From positions 62,001-126,000 of the forward strand of contig NZ_KB849715.1 of the NCBI RefSeq assembly GCF_000368825.1: DNA of 64,000 nt, given 5' to 3'. This stretch comes from Acinetobacter ursingii DSM 16037 = CIP 107286 (lineage in GTDB: Bacteria; Pseudomonadota; Gammaproteobacteria; Pseudomonadales; Moraxellaceae). The position numbers and the translations under genes were made by a program. Every line of letters starts with the position of its first letter. Within the stretch, counting starts at the first letter, position 1. Positions 53,863-63,721 of the stretch are shown here, one piece after another. The notes under the pieces were generated by a model that saw nothing but the letters and a program-made list of their open reading frames with translations, was not told where the DNA came from and searched no databases.

Positions 53863-55095
53863 CTACTCTTCACCACGTAATTTTAAATTCTGCTGGATAT
53901 ATAGACCACAATTTCCAGAAAACAAATAAGCCAACAAACAGGTAATGACTGCGTACTGCGCGATATCTGCTCCAAACAACTCAATTGCCAATACGATAGA
54001 CGTCAGTGGTGCTTTACTTGCACCAGCAAATAAACTCACTAATCCCAAACCTGCAAGCAATGAAATCGGTAGAGGTAAAAACTGACCTAAGGCGTTGCCA
54101 AAAGTTGTACCAACAAAAAATAGTGGCGTAATCTCCCCACCTTTAAAACCTGAACCGAGGGTGGTTGCGGTAAAAATGATTTTTCCAAGAAAATCAGTTA
54201 CAGGTAAATCGATATAAAATGAGGAGATAATACTACCAACACCTAGACCATTAAATTTTTGATGCCCCACGATAATCGTCATCAACATAATTAAAATACC
54301 GCCCACCATCGGTCTAAATGGCATAAAGCGCACGTAATGATTGAGTTGTTTACTGACGAATAAAATAGAAGCAATAAAAATACGAGCCACAAATCCAAAT
54401 AATAATCCCGCGACAATCAGGCTTGAGATGGTGGTGAAATTAAAATCTGGGAAACTCGAAACAACATAATACTGATGAGGATGACTAATATGAAATAATT
54501 CAGGAATCTGCGAGGCAACCAGTGCAGAAACAAAACAAGGAAACACCGCAGAATAACGCAATTTGCCTAATGCAGTAATTTCTAAACCATAGATTGCCCC
54601 AGCCAATGGCAGCCCAAAAATAGCAGCAAAACCTGAACCAATACTGGCAATCAGAAATATTTTTCGGTTATCTCCAGGCACTCTAAACGCTTGGGTAATA
54701 TGATCGGTCAATGCACCCGATAGTTGTACCGCAGGCGCTTCGCGTCCAGCAGAACCGCCAAAAATTTGCGTCAAGATTGCTGTAAAAAAAACCAGAGGTG
54801 TCATTCGTTTGGGAATAAAAGCCCGAGGGTGATGAATTTCATCAATCAGCAAATGAGTTCCCTTCTCAATCGGCGTCCCATAGTAATAAAACAAATATCC
54901 AATCAATAAGCCAATAAACGGTAAGAAATAGACCAACCATGGATAACTGATTCGAGTTTGATTGGCAAGATCAAAGCAGACAAAAATAAGACTGGATGAC
55001 AAGCCTGAAATTAACCCAATCATCACAGAAGCAACCACCCAGTACGCTGTGTAACGAATGATCTGTGTGTACTCAGAGGACGGGAAAACTTTCAT
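53863..55095 (-). CDS. CLC-family anion transporter, CLC-F (fluoride/H+ antiporter) type candidate
   Basis: A 410-residue inner-membrane CLC protein. The gating-glutamate motif reads GGSAGREAPAVQLSG, where chloride CLCs have GxGREGP, and the later loop is GSGFKGGEITPLFFVGTTFGNALG. The segments TPIEKGTHLLIDEIHHPRAFIPKRMTPLVFFTAILTQIFGGSAGRE and GFKGGE-TPLFF are those I associate with the fluoride-exporting CLC-F clade (EriC-F). No fluoride riboswitch was recognised upstream. Ion specificity therefore remains inferred. Confidence 0.8.
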   Translation of the reverse strand: MKVFPSSEYTQIIRYTAYWVVASVMIGLISGLSSSLIFVCFDLANQTRISYPWLVYFLPFIGLLIGYLFYYYGTPIEKGTHLLIDEIHHPRAFIPKRMTPLVFFTAILTQIFGGSAGREAPAVQLSGALTDHITQAFRVPGDNRKIFLIASIGSGFAAIFGLPLAGAIYGLEITALGKLRYSAVFPCFVSALVASQIPELFHISHPHQYYVVSSFPDFNFTTISSLIVAGLLFGFVARIFIASILFVSKQLNHYVRFMPFRPMVGGILIMLMTIIVGHQKFNGLGVGSIISSFYIDLPVTDFLGKIIFTATTLGSGFKGGEITPLFFVGTTFGNALGQFLPLPISLLAGLGLVSLFAGASKAPLTSIVLAIELFGADIAQYAVITCLLAYLFSGNCGLYIQQNLKLRGEE

Positions 55096-55216
55096 AAATA
55101 CTTGCGTCTATAGCTATTGTATTAAAGTGGAAATATATCGCTATTATGATTTGACGACATGAAAATAAGCTTAACGCGTGGCAGCAATTTATTCCACTTG
55201 AAAAAAGAATGTATTT

Positions 55217-56044
55217 TTATAATGCATGAACTTCGATCTCACTTTGCATATATAACACCGCATATCCCGCTATTTCAATTCGATCATTTTCTAAAAGACG
55301 ACTATATAACACACCACCTCGTTTTGAAGCTTGATAAGCAATCAGCTCAGTTTTATTCAATTGATCTGCCCACAAAGGGACAATTGCAGTATGAATTGAA
55401 CCTGTGACTGGATCTTCATCGATACCAATCGCAGGTGCAAAATAACGTGATACACAGTCATATTCGATACTATCCGATGCGGTGATCGCAACATCCAATG
55501 TTGAACTTGTAATTGCAGTACGCATTTTACCCAATGTCTTGAGCTTGACTAAATCAGGTTGTTCATCCAAGACATCCTGTACGCTTTCGTACTGCACAAT
55601 ATAAGCTTGCGGATTGGCATATACCGCTTTAAATGGTTTTGACAATGCTTCATCTAAAATAGCTGGATACTCACTTAACTTTTCAGCACGGCGAATTGGA
55701 AAATTCATCAAGATTTTGCCATCTTCCGCTTGAGTCACGATAAAAATGTCTAAATCTTTAACATGGAATTGTAGCGTTGTTGCCTGAGTATAATTTCTAA
55801 ATAGTACAAATGCACTTGCAAGGGTTGCATGACCACAAAAAGCCACTTCATCCATCGGTGAAAACCAACGAATTGCATAGTTTTCATCATCAAGTTTTTT
55901 TACAAACGCCGTTTCAGATAGATTATTTTCAAAAGCAATCGATTGCATCAGTGCTTCATCAGGCCAAGCTTCTACCACCAAAACCGCAGCAGGATTTCCT
56001 TTGAATAATTGCTGGGTAAAAGCATCGACCTGATACATTTTCAT
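55217..56044 (-). CDS. PhzF family isomerase/epimerase-like protein
   Basis: A 275-residue protein with the diaminopimelate-epimerase fold. MYQVDAFTQQLFKGNPAAVLVVEAWPDEALMQSIAFENNLSETAFV contains the catalytic glutamate of PhzF (NLSETAF), and FCGHATLASAF plus GIDEDPVTGSIHTAIVPLW are the conserved glycine loops. Bacterial orphans of this family have unknown substrates; phenazine genes are absent. AGGA precedes the ATG. It is 31 bp downstream of tcyP on the same strand. Confidence 0.88.
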   Translation of the reverse strand: MKMYQVDAFTQQLFKGNPAAVLVVEAWPDEALMQSIAFENNLSETAFVKKLDDENYAIRWFSPMDEVAFCGHATLASAFVLFRNYTQATTLQFHVKDLDIFIVTQAEDGKILMNFPIRRAEKLSEYPAILDEALSKPFKAVYANPQAYIVQYESVQDVLDEQPDLVKLKTLGKMRTAITSSTLDVAITASDSIEYDCVSRYFAPAIGIDEDPVTGSIHTAIVPLWADQLNKTELIAYQASKRGGVLYSRLLENDRIEIAGYAVLYMQSEIEVHAL

Positions 56045-56075
56045 TCTAGATTTTTCCTTGTTTTAAATTTTGAGT

Positions 56076-57467
56076 TTAACCATGACTCAGCTCAGAATCA
56101 TCGTCACTGTTTAAAATATCTTTATTGGTTTGATGCATCAATTGACTGGTGATGGTACCTGCGGTCATTGAACCATTCACATTTAATGCGGTACGTCCCA
56201 TATCAATTAACGGTTCAATCGAGATCAAAAGTGCAACCAAAGTCACGGGCAAACCCATGGCAGGCAATACAATCAATGCCGCGAACGTTGCACCGCCACC
56301 CACACCAGCGACTCCAATCGAACTTAAAGTGACAACCAAAATCAGCGTTGCAATCCATAAAGGATCAAAAGTATTAATTCCTAAAGTTGGGGCAACCATC
56401 GTTGCCAGCATCGCAGGATACAAACCTGCACAACCATTTTGACCTATGGTCGCACCAAAAGATGCTGAAAAACTGGCAATTGACTCAGGTACACCTAAAC
56501 GCTGCGTTTGTGCTTCAATATTTAAAGGAATACTTGCCGCACTGGAACGACTAGTAAATGCAAAGGTTAAAACTGGCCAGACTTTTTTAAAGAAGCGGAG
56601 TGGATTAATCCCTGATAGCGATAATAAAATGCCGTGCACTGCAAACATAATCGCTAAACCCAGATAAGACGCAATCAAAAATCCACCCAGCTTTAAAATG
56701 TCCGCCATATTTGAGCCTGCAACGACTTTGGTCATTAACGCAAATACACCATAAGGGGTTAAAGTCATGACCAAACGCACAAGCTTCATGATCCAACCTT
56801 GTAAAGATTCGATTCCGCGTAATACACGTTGTCCCTTTTCTGGCTCGTCTTTTAGCAGCTTTAATGCGGCCACCCCTAAGAAAGCAGCAAAGATCACTAC
56901 ACTAATAATGGATGTCGGATTTGCACCGGTTAAATCTGCAAAGGGATTGGTAGGAATAAATGACAACAATAACTGTGGTACATTTAAATCCGTGACTTTA
57001 GCGATATAATCACTATGCAGTGCTGATAATCGGGCTGTTTCCTGTGTGCCTTGCACCAAACCATCAGCTGTTAAGCCAAATAAATGAGTTACGCCGACAC
57101 CGACAAAAGCGGCTATTGCCGTAGTAAACAACAAAATCCCAATGGTATAAAAACTAATTTTGCCCAACGAACTGGCATTATGCAGTTTAGCCACAGCGCC
57201 TAAAATCGAGATAAAAACCAAGGGCATCACTACCATTTGCAACAGTTTGACGTAGCCATTACCCACGATATTAAACCATTGCATGGATGCGCTAATCACT
57301 GGACTCGACTCACCGTACACCAGTTGTAGACCCAATCCAAACAACACCCCCAGCAACAAACCTGCGAGGACTTTTTTTGACAAACTCCAGTGAGTTTTAT
57401 GCGTCCGCGTCTGTAAAATAATTAATCCAATAAAAATAATAATATTGATCAGCAAGGGCCAGTTCAT
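56076..57467 (-). CDS. tcyP: L-cystine:cation symporter TcyP (DAACS family)
   Basis: A 463-residue inner-membrane transporter of the dicarboxylate/amino acid:cation symporter family. The start [38 protein letters not shown] and [20 protein letters not shown] match TcyP/YdjN rather than GltP. The second hairpin ([52 protein letters not shown]) and the TM7-8 region are intact. It probably imports cystine for sulphur; phzF may be co-transcribed. Confidence 0.9.
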   Translation of the reverse strand: MNWPLLINIIIFIGLIILQTRTHKTHWSLSKKVLAGLLLGVLFGLGLQLVYGESSPVISASMQWFNIVGNGYVKLLQMVVMPLVFISILGAVAKLHNASSLGKISFYTIGILLFTTAIAAFVGVGVTHLFGLTADGLVQGTQETARLSALHSDYIAKVTDLNVPQLLLSFIPTNPFADLTGANPTSIISVVIFAAFLGVAALKLLKDEPEKGQRVLRGIESLQGWIMKLVRLVMTLTPYGVFALMTKVVAGSNMADILKLGGFLIASYLGLAIMFAVHGILLSLSGINPLRFFKKVWPVLTFAFTSRSSAASIPLNIEAQTQRLGVPESIASFSASFGATIGQNGCAGLYPAMLATMVAPTLGINTFDPLWIATLILVVTLSSIGVAGVGGGATFAALIVLPAMGLPVTLVALLISIEPLIDMGRTALNVNGSMTAGTITSQLMHQTNKDILNSDDDSELSHG

Positions 57468-57654
57468 TCAGACACCTGAAAGTTGACAAAAATCGTTGGT
57501 AATATTGGAGCATAGATAGCTGTTACGAAACTAGCCCCTCATGATTTAATTGGTTAGACAGTAACGCCTATGTTTATAGTTTTTACTTCTAAGCATTTTA
57601 TTTAAATGAATTTGTTAAAATATAACATGACTGATTTATTTAGCATCCAATACT

Positions 57655-57735
57655 CAACTTCTTTCATTCTTCCCTTTTAATTTGCCCTATGGGAGGAAAA
57701 TAAAGGGGGGGGTTAAACAATGATGAAAGAAGTCT
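57655..57735. repeat. Dispersed palindromic repeat, copy 4
   Basis: 81 bp with inverted ends ACTTCTTTCAT and ATGAAAGAAGT. The centre CCCTTTTAATTTGCCC...GGGAGGAAAATAAAGGG folds on itself, with an eight-base G run. It lies 65 bp beyond the 3' end of icd (minus strand). Confidence 0.82.
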
Positions 57736-57765
57736 ACTATTTCAACACATGATGAAGTCCAAAAA

Positions 57766-57793
57766 ATTAACCTCTCTAGGATGAGAGGTTATT
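57766..57793 (-). terminator. icd terminator
   Basis: AACCTCTC / GAGAGGTT stem with a six-base loop, followed by a T-rich stretch on the minus strand. Confidence 0.75.
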
Positions 57794-57799
57794 TTCAAA

Positions 57800-59059
57800 C
57801 TATTCATCATCCATATGCTGGATAATCGCATTTGCAAATTCAGAACAACGCAATAGTGTTGCGCCTTGCATGAGTCGTTCAAAATCATAGGTTACGGTTT
57901 TTGCAGCAATTGCAGCAGAAATCCCTTTGATAATTAAATCCGCAGCTTCTGTCCAACCCATATCACGTAACATCATTTCAGCCGAAAGAATAATCGAACC
58001 CGGATTGACTTTATCCTGACCTGCATATTTCGGCGCTGTGCCATGCGTTGCTTCATAAACCGCAACAGCTCCGCCAATATTTGCACCTGGCGCAATTCCA
58101 ATCCCACCCACTTCAGCAGCTAAGGCATCGGAAATATAATCGCCATTTAGATTTAAGGTTGCAATCACAGAATAATCGCTAGGACGTAACAAAATTTGTT
58201 GCAGAAAAGCATCGGCTATCACGTCTTTAATAATAATGTCTTTGCCAGTTTTAGGATTTTTAATTTTTACCCAAGGTCCGCCATCAATGAGTTCACCACC
58301 AAAGCGCTCAATGGCGAGTTCATAGCCCCATTCTTTAAATGCACCTTCGGTATATTTCATGATGTTGCCTTTGTGTACCAAAGTCACATTTGGCTTGTCA
58401 TGATCAATCGCAAACTGAATCGCTTTGCGCACGAGACGCTGTGTACCTTCTTTAGATACAGGTTTGACCCCAATACCGCAACTTTCAGGGAAACGAATTT
58501 TGGTCACGCCCATTTCTTCTTCAAGAAACTTAATTATTTTTTTAGCTTCAGGTGAGTCTGCTTTCCATTCAATCCCTGCATAGATATCTTCTGAATTTTC
58601 ACGAAAGATCACCATATTGGTCTGTTCGGGATGTTGAACAGGACTCGGAACTCCTTTAAACCAGCGAACAGGTCGGATACAGACATACAAATCCAATTCC
58701 TGACGCAAAGCGACATTCAGTGAACGAATACCCCCACCCACTGGCGTCGTGAGCGGACCTTTGATAGAAACGACATATTCACGTAATGCTTCAAAAGTTT
58801 CTTCGGGCATATACGTGCCATAAATAGTATTTGCTTTCTCGCCGCAGTATACTTCCATCCATTCGATTGAACGCTTGCCACCATACGCTTTTAGCACAGC
58901 AGCATCTACCACTGCTCTCATAGCTGGTGTAATATCCACACCAATACCGTCCCCCTCAATGAAAGGAATGATTGGATGGTTTGGAACATTGAGTGATAAG
59001 TCTGCATTGACTGTGATTTTGTCACCATCCGCTGGAACCACGATCTTTTGATAACCCAT
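57800..59059 (-). CDS. icd: Isocitrate dehydrogenase, NADP-dependent (homodimeric type)
   Basis: A 419-residue TCA-cycle enzyme. The regulatory/active serine loop [18 protein letters not shown] is exactly the E. coli Icd type, so it could be inactivated by AceK phosphorylation. NADP/Mg site parts: [80 protein letters not shown] precedes the ATG. It is divergent from rluE, the same pair as in E. coli. A second isocitrate dehydrogenase gene lies 3 kb away. Confidence 0.96.
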   Translation of the reverse strand: MGYQKIVVPADGDKITVNADLSLNVPNHPIIPFIEGDGIGVDITPAMRAVVDAAVLKAYGGKRSIEWMEVYCGEKANTIYGTYMPEETFEALREYVVSIKGPLTTPVGGGIRSLNVALRQELDLYVCIRPVRWFKGVPSPVQHPEQTNMVIFRENSEDIYAGIEWKADSPEAKKIIKFLEEEMGVTKIRFPESCGIGVKPVSKEGTQRLVRKAIQFAIDHDKPNVTLVHKGNIMKYTEGAFKEWGYELAIERFGGELIDGGPWVKIKNPKTGKDIIIKDVIADAFLQQILLRPSDYSVIATLNLNGDYISDALAAEVGGIGIAPGANIGGAVAVYEATHGTAPKYAGQDKVNPGSIILSAEMMLRDMGWTEAADLIIKGISAAIAAKTVTYDFERLMQGATLLRCSEFANAIIQHMDDE

Positions 59060-59255
59060 TGTCTAGGTTCTCCCTTTTTAAACTGGCGAATCACGTGTGC
59101 CCCTAAGGACATACGTTAAAGTTTATTTTTTAATCGCTAATAGTCTAATCCAAAACAGGTTTTTTTGAGATTTTAAGGTTGAATAACTACATTTCTCCAT
59201 TAAATAAAAACCTTTTATTAACGGTGATGACCAATAACCAAAGTAGTTTATTGAT

Positions 59256-60059
59256 ATGAAAATTGTTGTTTTTAATAAGCCTTATGATGTCTTATCCCAG
59301 TTTCGGGAGGATAGTGCGCATTTAACTGTTTCAAGTTTTATTCATGATCCTGAATTACGTATTGCAGGACGTTTGGATTTAGATTCAGAAGGTTTAATGT
59401 TTTTAACTGATCATGGTGGTTTAAATCAGTTCATTACTCATCCAAGTAATAAAAAATATAAAACTTATCTGGTTCAGGTGGATGGAGATATCACTGAAGA
59501 AGCATTGCAACAATTACGTAAAGGCGTAGAGCTGGCTGATGGTCTCACCTTACCTGCCACTGCAATTAAAGTCTCAGAGCCAGATTGGCTATGGGAACGT
59601 AACCCGCCTGTACGCTTTCGTGCCAATATTCCAACCTCTTGGGTTGAAATTTCAATTTGTGAAGGACGCAACCGTCAGGTACGTCGTATGACGGCTACTG
59701 TTGGCTTTCCTACTTTACGCTTGATTCGTACCAAAATTGGTTCGATTGATTTGGTTCGACTAGGTTTGCAACCCGGTGAACAAACTGAGATTGAACCACT
59801 ACTTTATCCTGACTTTAAGGATGTGCCAGAGGATAAACCTTATCGTTCGCGCTCTTATGTTAAAAAACCGGGTGGCACTGGCGGTAAACCGATGCAGCAT
59901 AAGCATAAAGATGCAGATAAAAAAGATCCGAATAAGAAAAAGTCAGGAACTAAGCGTATCTGGCAGATGGATGAAAATGAGAAGCCGCGTCGTAAGACCA
60001 ATGGTACCACTCGCCCAAATACCAAAGCGCCGCGTGGTCGTAACCGTAATGGTCGTTGA
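59256..60059 (+). CDS. rluE: 23S rRNA pseudouridine(2457) synthase, with basic tail
   Basis: Family RsuA pseudouridine synthase modifying U2457 in 23S rRNA. Catalytic aspartate in AGRLDLDSEGLMFLTDHG; further motifs KYKTYLVQVDG and EGRNRQVRRMTATVGFPTLRLIRTKIG. There is no S4 domain, as in RluE. Beyond about residue 195 an additional 70-residue Lys/Arg/Gly-rich disordered tail is present (KHKDADKKDPNKKKSGTKRI and onwards), likely an RNA-binding extension. Terminator directly after. Confidence 0.92.
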   Translation: MKIVVFNKPYDVLSQFREDSAHLTVSSFIHDPELRIAGRLDLDSEGLMFLTDHGGLNQFITHPSNKKYKTYLVQVDGDITEEALQQLRKGVELADGLTLPATAIKVSEPDWLWERNPPVRFRANIPTSWVEISICEGRNRQVRRMTATVGFPTLRLIRTKIGSIDLVRLGLQPGEQTEIEPLLYPDFKDVPEDKPYRSRSYVKKPGGTGGKPMQHKHKDADKKDPNKKKSGTKRIWQMDENEKPRRKTNGTTRPNTKAPRGRNRNGR

Positions 60060-60072
60060 GGTTTAGTTATGA

Positions 60073-60102
60073 ATAAAAGCTCACGAAAGTGGGCTTTTTT
60101 TA
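60073..60102 (+). terminator. rluE terminator
   Basis: AAAGCTCAC / GTGGGCTTT stem with loop GAAA and T-run. Confidence 0.85.
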
Positions 60103-60127
60103 TATCCCCATACAAAACCAAAAACGA

Positions 60128-60161
60128 TAAAAAAACCGATGCTTTTGCATCGGCTTTTTTT
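60128..60161 (-). terminator. Terminator of monomeric isocitrate dehydrogenase gene
   Basis: AAGCCGATGC / GCATCGGTT stem around a loop of four with T-runs on both strands, 36 bp after the idh stop. Confidence 0.85.
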
Positions 60162-60196
60162 CACAATACGGGTAAAATAACCCATATTATTTTGAC

Positions 60197-62428
60197 TTAA
60201 ATCGTTTCTAGCGCGGCATTCAATGTAGAACTTGGACGCATTACTGCTTCTACTTTCGCTGGATCAACCGCATAGTAACCACCGATATCAGCAGGTTTAC
60301 CTTGAACTGCTGCGAGCTCTGCAACGATCTTATCTTCGTTATCAGCCAAAGCTTTCGCAAGTGGTGCAAACTTGGCTTTTAACTCAGCATCGTCATCTTG
60401 AGCAGCAAGTGCTTGAGCCCAGTACAATGCTAAATAGAAATGGCTGCCACGGTTATCAATCTCGCCAGTACGACGTGATGGAGACTTATCGTTGTCCAGT
60501 AATTGACCCGTTGCTTGATCTAAAGTTTTAGCCAGTAACTTGGCACGTTCGTTGTTTTCCTTGATACCTAACTCTTCAAGAGAAACAGCAAGCGCAAGGA
60601 ACTCACCTAAAGAATCCCAACGCAAGTGATTTTCTTCAACCAACTGCTGTACGTGTTTTGGTGCTGAACCACCCGCACCAGTTTCGTACATACCACCGCC
60701 CGCCATTAACGGAACGATAGACAGCATTTTCGCAGAAGTACCCAGTTCCATAATTGGGAATAGGTCTGTTAAGTAATCACGTAAAATATTACCTGTTACA
60801 GAAATCGTATCCAAACCACGTGCCACACGTTCAAGCGTGTAACGCATTGCTCGGACTTGCGACATAATCTCGATATCAAGACCTGCTGTATCATGATCTT
60901 TTAAGTATTTTTCAACTTTTTTGATCAATTCATTTTCGTGTGGACGGTATGGGTCAAGCCAAAAAATAGCAGGCATACCCGAGTTACGCGCACGAGTAAC
61001 AGCAAGTTTTACCCAATCACGAATCGGTGCATCTTTAACCTGACACATGCGCCAGATATCGCCTTCTTCAACATTTTGAGACAGTAAAACTTCACCTGTT
61101 TCAAGGTCAGTAATATTGGCAACACCCGCTTCAGGAATTTCAAAGGTTTTATCGTGAGAACCGTATTCTTCCGCTTTTTGTGCCATCAAACCTACGTTTG
61201 GCACTGTACCCATGGTACGTGGGTCGAAGTTACCATGCCATTTACAGAAATTAATCATTTCCTGATAAATACGCGCGAAAGTTGATTCTGGCATCACCGC
61301 TTTAGCATCATACTGCTTACCATCTGCACCCCACATTTTACCACCAGCACGAATCATGGCAGGCATAGAAGCATCAACAATAATATCGTTTGGTGAATGG
61401 AAGTTGGTGATGCCTTTGGCTGAGTCTACCATTGCAAGTGCAGGACGGTGTTCCTGACATGCATGTAAATCTTCAATAATTTCTTCACGTAATGAGGTCG
61501 GCAAAGTTTCGATTTTTTCGTAAAGACCTGCCATACCGTTATTGACGTTAATACCTAATTCGTCAAATAACTTACCGTGTTTTTCAAATGCATCTTTATA
61601 ATAAATTTTAACGCAGTGACCAAATACGATTGGATGTGACACCTTCATCATGGTCGCTTTCACGTGTAATGAGAACAAAATGCCCGCTTCACGACAGTCT
61701 TCAAGTTGTTTCTCATAAAAGTCGCAAAGTGCTTTTTTGCTCATAAACATAGAGTCAATGATTTCACCATCAAGCAAAGCGACTTCAGGTTTAAGTACAA
61801 TGCTTTGACCGCTTTTGGTGATTAATTCCATTTTCACTTTACGCGCACGGTCCAGTGTCAATGATTTTTCACCATGATAGAAGTCGCCCTCTTCCATATG
61901 TGAAACATGCGTTTGAGACCATTGCTTCCATTCGCTCATTGAATGAGGATGTTTTTTCGCGTAGTTTTTTACCGCAGCAGGTGCACGACGGTCAGAGTTA
62001 CCCTCACGTAATACAGGGTTTACCGCAGAACCTAAACATTTGCTATAACGTGCCTTGATCGCTTTTTCTTCGTCTGTGGTTGGGTTTTCAGGATAATCAG
62101 GAATTGCGTAACCTTTTGACTGCAATTCTTTAATACATGCAGTTAATTGACCCACTGAAGCACTAATATTTGGTAACTTGATAATGTTGGTATCTGGATC
62201 TTGGGTAAGACGACCAAGTTCTGCAAGATTGTTAGGTACTTTCTGCTCATCTTTTAAATATTCAGAGAACTCTGCGAGTACGCGTGCAGACACAGAGATA
62301 TCGCTTTTGTCGATCTCAATGCCAGCTGGCTTGGTAAAAGTCTCAATGATTGGAAGCAGTGAGTAGGTCGCTAAAAGTGGCGCCTCGTCGGTCAGTGTGT
62401 AAATGATTGTTGACTTTCCACCAGCCAT
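60197..62428 (-). CDS. NADP-dependent isocitrate dehydrogenase, monomeric type
   Basis: A 743-residue single-chain isocitrate dehydrogenase (about 80 kDa), unrelated in size to Icd. Recognisable family segments: [23 protein letters not shown] at the N-terminus, [68 protein letters not shown] and [17 protein letters not shown]. It produces NADPH and 2-oxoglutarate from isocitrate. AGGAG precedes the ATG and a terminator follows: a solo gene. Confidence 0.96.
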   Translation of the reverse strand: MAGGKSTIIYTLTDEAPLLATYSLLPIIETFTKPAGIEIDKSDISVSARVLAEFSEYLKDEQKVPNNLAELGRLTQDPDTNIIKLPNISASVGQLTACIKELQSKGYAIPDYPENPTTDEEKAIKARYSKCLGSAVNPVLREGNSDRRAPAAVKNYAKKHPHSMSEWKQWSQTHVSHMEEGDFYHGEKSLTLDRARKVKMELITKSGQSIVLKPEVALLDGEIIDSMFMSKKALCDFYEKQLEDCREAGILFSLHVKATMMKVSHPIVFGHCVKIYYKDAFEKHGKLFDELGINVNNGMAGLYEKIETLPTSLREEIIEDLHACQEHRPALAMVDSAKGITNFHSPNDIIVDASMPAMIRAGGKMWGADGKQYDAKAVMPESTFARIYQEMINFCKWHGNFDPRTMGTVPNVGLMAQKAEEYGSHDKTFEIPEAGVANITDLETGEVLLSQNVEEGDIWRMCQVKDAPIRDWVKLAVTRARNSGMPAIFWLDPYRPHENELIKKVEKYLKDHDTAGLDIEIMSQVRAMRYTLERVARGLDTISVTGNILRDYLTDLFPIMELGTSAKMLSIVPLMAGGGMYETGAGGSAPKHVQQLVEENHLRWDSLGEFLALAVSLEELGIKENNERAKLLAKTLDQATGQLLDNDKSPSRRTGEIDNRGSHFYLALYWAQALAAQDDDAELKAKFAPLAKALADNEDKIVAELAAVQGKPADIGGYYAVDPAKVEAVMRPSSTLNAALETI

Positions 62429-62783
62429 ATATATCTCCTGCTTTGGATTGCGTTGTGAGGAATGAGCTTGTGACCCTCTCCTACGAACCGATTTGCTTAA
62501 ATAAAACCCTGAGAGTATCGACTCTCATTGCATTTCAGTCAACGTAATATCTAGTGATAACGACATTTCGCCAGAAAATAGTAAAAGTAAATCTTCTCAG
62601 CAATATTCGTCAAATTTATTATTTTTTTCGTTTAAATAAACCGTTGTACCTCAATACAGGTCTTACATGAGGTCAAATCCCTATATTTCAATGAAGATAG
62701 CCTTATTTTTTTGAGTTAATTTTACATATTTTCTATCAAAATGAGATAAATAAATCGATAAAATAAAATTCTTTGTTATTTCT
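62429..62783. other. Intergenic region between divergent idh and HIUase genes
   Basis: A 355-bp AT-rich gap carrying the promoters of two divergent genes. I identify no gene or repeat copy in it. Confidence 0.5.
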
Positions 62784-63194
62784 ATGAGAAAAACTGTGTA
62801 TAAAACAACACTTTTTGCACTCAGCCTGAGCGCTTCGAGTCTCGTATTTGCTCAAAATCCATTGAGTGTGCATGTACTTAATCTTGAAAATGGTCTGCCA
62901 TCTGCTGATGTCAATGTTGTTCTGGAAGCTCAACAAGGTGAAAAGTGGGTGCAAATTAATCAGGGTAAAACCGATGAAAATGGACGTATCACTGCACTTT
63001 ATCCAGATGAAAAAACTTTAGCTAAAGGAACTTATCGGGTGACATTCAAAACTGGGGATTGGTTTCGCGAACATAATCAACGTTCATTTTTTCCTGAAGT
63101 GCCCGTTGTATTTGTGATTGATGGAGCTGTAGATCATTATCATATTCCGCTCTTAATCAGCCCTTATGGCTATTCAACCTATCGTGGAAATTAA
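62784..63194 (+). CDS. Secreted 5-hydroxyisourate hydrolase (transthyretin-like)
   Basis: 136 residues: signal peptide (MRKTVYKTTLFALSLSASSLVFAQ), then a transthyretin-like domain. Active-site residues are at the expected places: His in LSVHVLNLENGLPS, Arg in TYRVTFKTGDWF, His in DHYHIPLLISPYGYSTYRGN (family end YRGS, here YRGN). It converts 5-hydroxyisourate from uric acid oxidation to OHCU, and the signal peptide places it in the periplasm. No other purine-catabolic gene is adjacent. Confidence 0.9.
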   Translation: MRKTVYKTTLFALSLSASSLVFAQNPLSVHVLNLENGLPSADVNVVLEAQQGEKWVQINQGKTDENGRITALYPDEKTLAKGTYRVTFKTGDWFREHNQRSFFPEVPVVFVIDGAVDHYHIPLLISPYGYSTYRGN

Positions 63195-63395
63195 TGATCA
63201 TTAATGTGAAATAGCTGATGATGATTTGAGTGGGTGCAATCTTTTACCTATTAAAATGGAGAGATTGTTTCCCACATCATTTATAGGCATGAGTGATCCA
63301 TTTGATCTAAATCGATAAAACTGCTGAAATTTACATCTCATTGATTTAATTTTAAACGCTTAATCTTATTTTATTGTTTTTATCATTAAAATCGT

Positions 63396-63424
63396 TTGAC
63401 ACCCTCCTCAAATCACCCTACTAT
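63396..63424 (+). promoter_or_regulatory. tRNA-Glu operon promoter
   Basis: -35 TTGACA at 63396-63401, 17-bp spacer, -10 TACTAT at 63419-63424, then a GC-rich discriminator (CGCCCACC) typical of stringently controlled stable RNA promoters. Confidence 0.75.
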
Positions 63425-63441
63425 ACGCCCACCTCTGAAAC

Positions 63442-63517
63442 GTCCCTATCGTCTAGAGGCCTAGGACATCGCCCTTTCACGGCGGTAACCGGGGTTCGAA
63501 TCCCCGTAGGGACGCCA
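63442..63517 (+). tRNA. tRNA-Glu (TTC), copy 1
   Basis: 76 nt, anticodon TTC at 63476-63478; acceptor stem GTCCCTA pairs with TAGGGAC; T-loop TTCGAAT; CCA encoded. Matches bacterial tRNA-Glu. Confidence 0.97.
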
Positions 63518-63540
63518 ATTTCAGATACAGCCTCATATAA

Positions 63541-63616
63541 GTCCCTATCGTCTAGAGGCCTAGGACATCGCCCTTTCACGGCGGTAACCGGGGTTCGAAT
63601 CCCCGTAGGGACGCCA
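63541..63616 (+). tRNA. tRNA-Glu (TTC), copy 2
   Basis: Apparently identical to copy 1, anticodon at 63575-63577, after a 23-bp spacer. Both share one promoter and one terminator. Confidence 0.97.
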
Positions 63617-63622
63617 AATTCC

Positions 63623-63658
63623 AAAAAAGCCACTGCATAATGCGAGTGGCTTTTTTAT
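63623..63658 (+). terminator. tRNA-Glu operon terminator
   Basis: AAAGCCACT / AGTGGCTTT stem with a ten-base loop and T-run. Confidence 0.85.
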
Positions 63659-63721
63659 TTCTATCAAATCGATCATGAAGAAATAGAGACTCTGACGAAT
63701 CCCTATTTGCATTGAATATAT

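Noticed and set aside
55096..55216. Fluoride riboswitch before the CLC gene
   Set aside because: The leader lacks the conserved GG..GATGG..TTCGCC core; it is plain AT-rich sequence.
63374..63640. Open frames crossing both tRNA-Glu genes on each strand
   Set aside because: They only translate the duplicated tRNA sequence, shown by the repeated peptide; the tRNAs explain the DNA fully.
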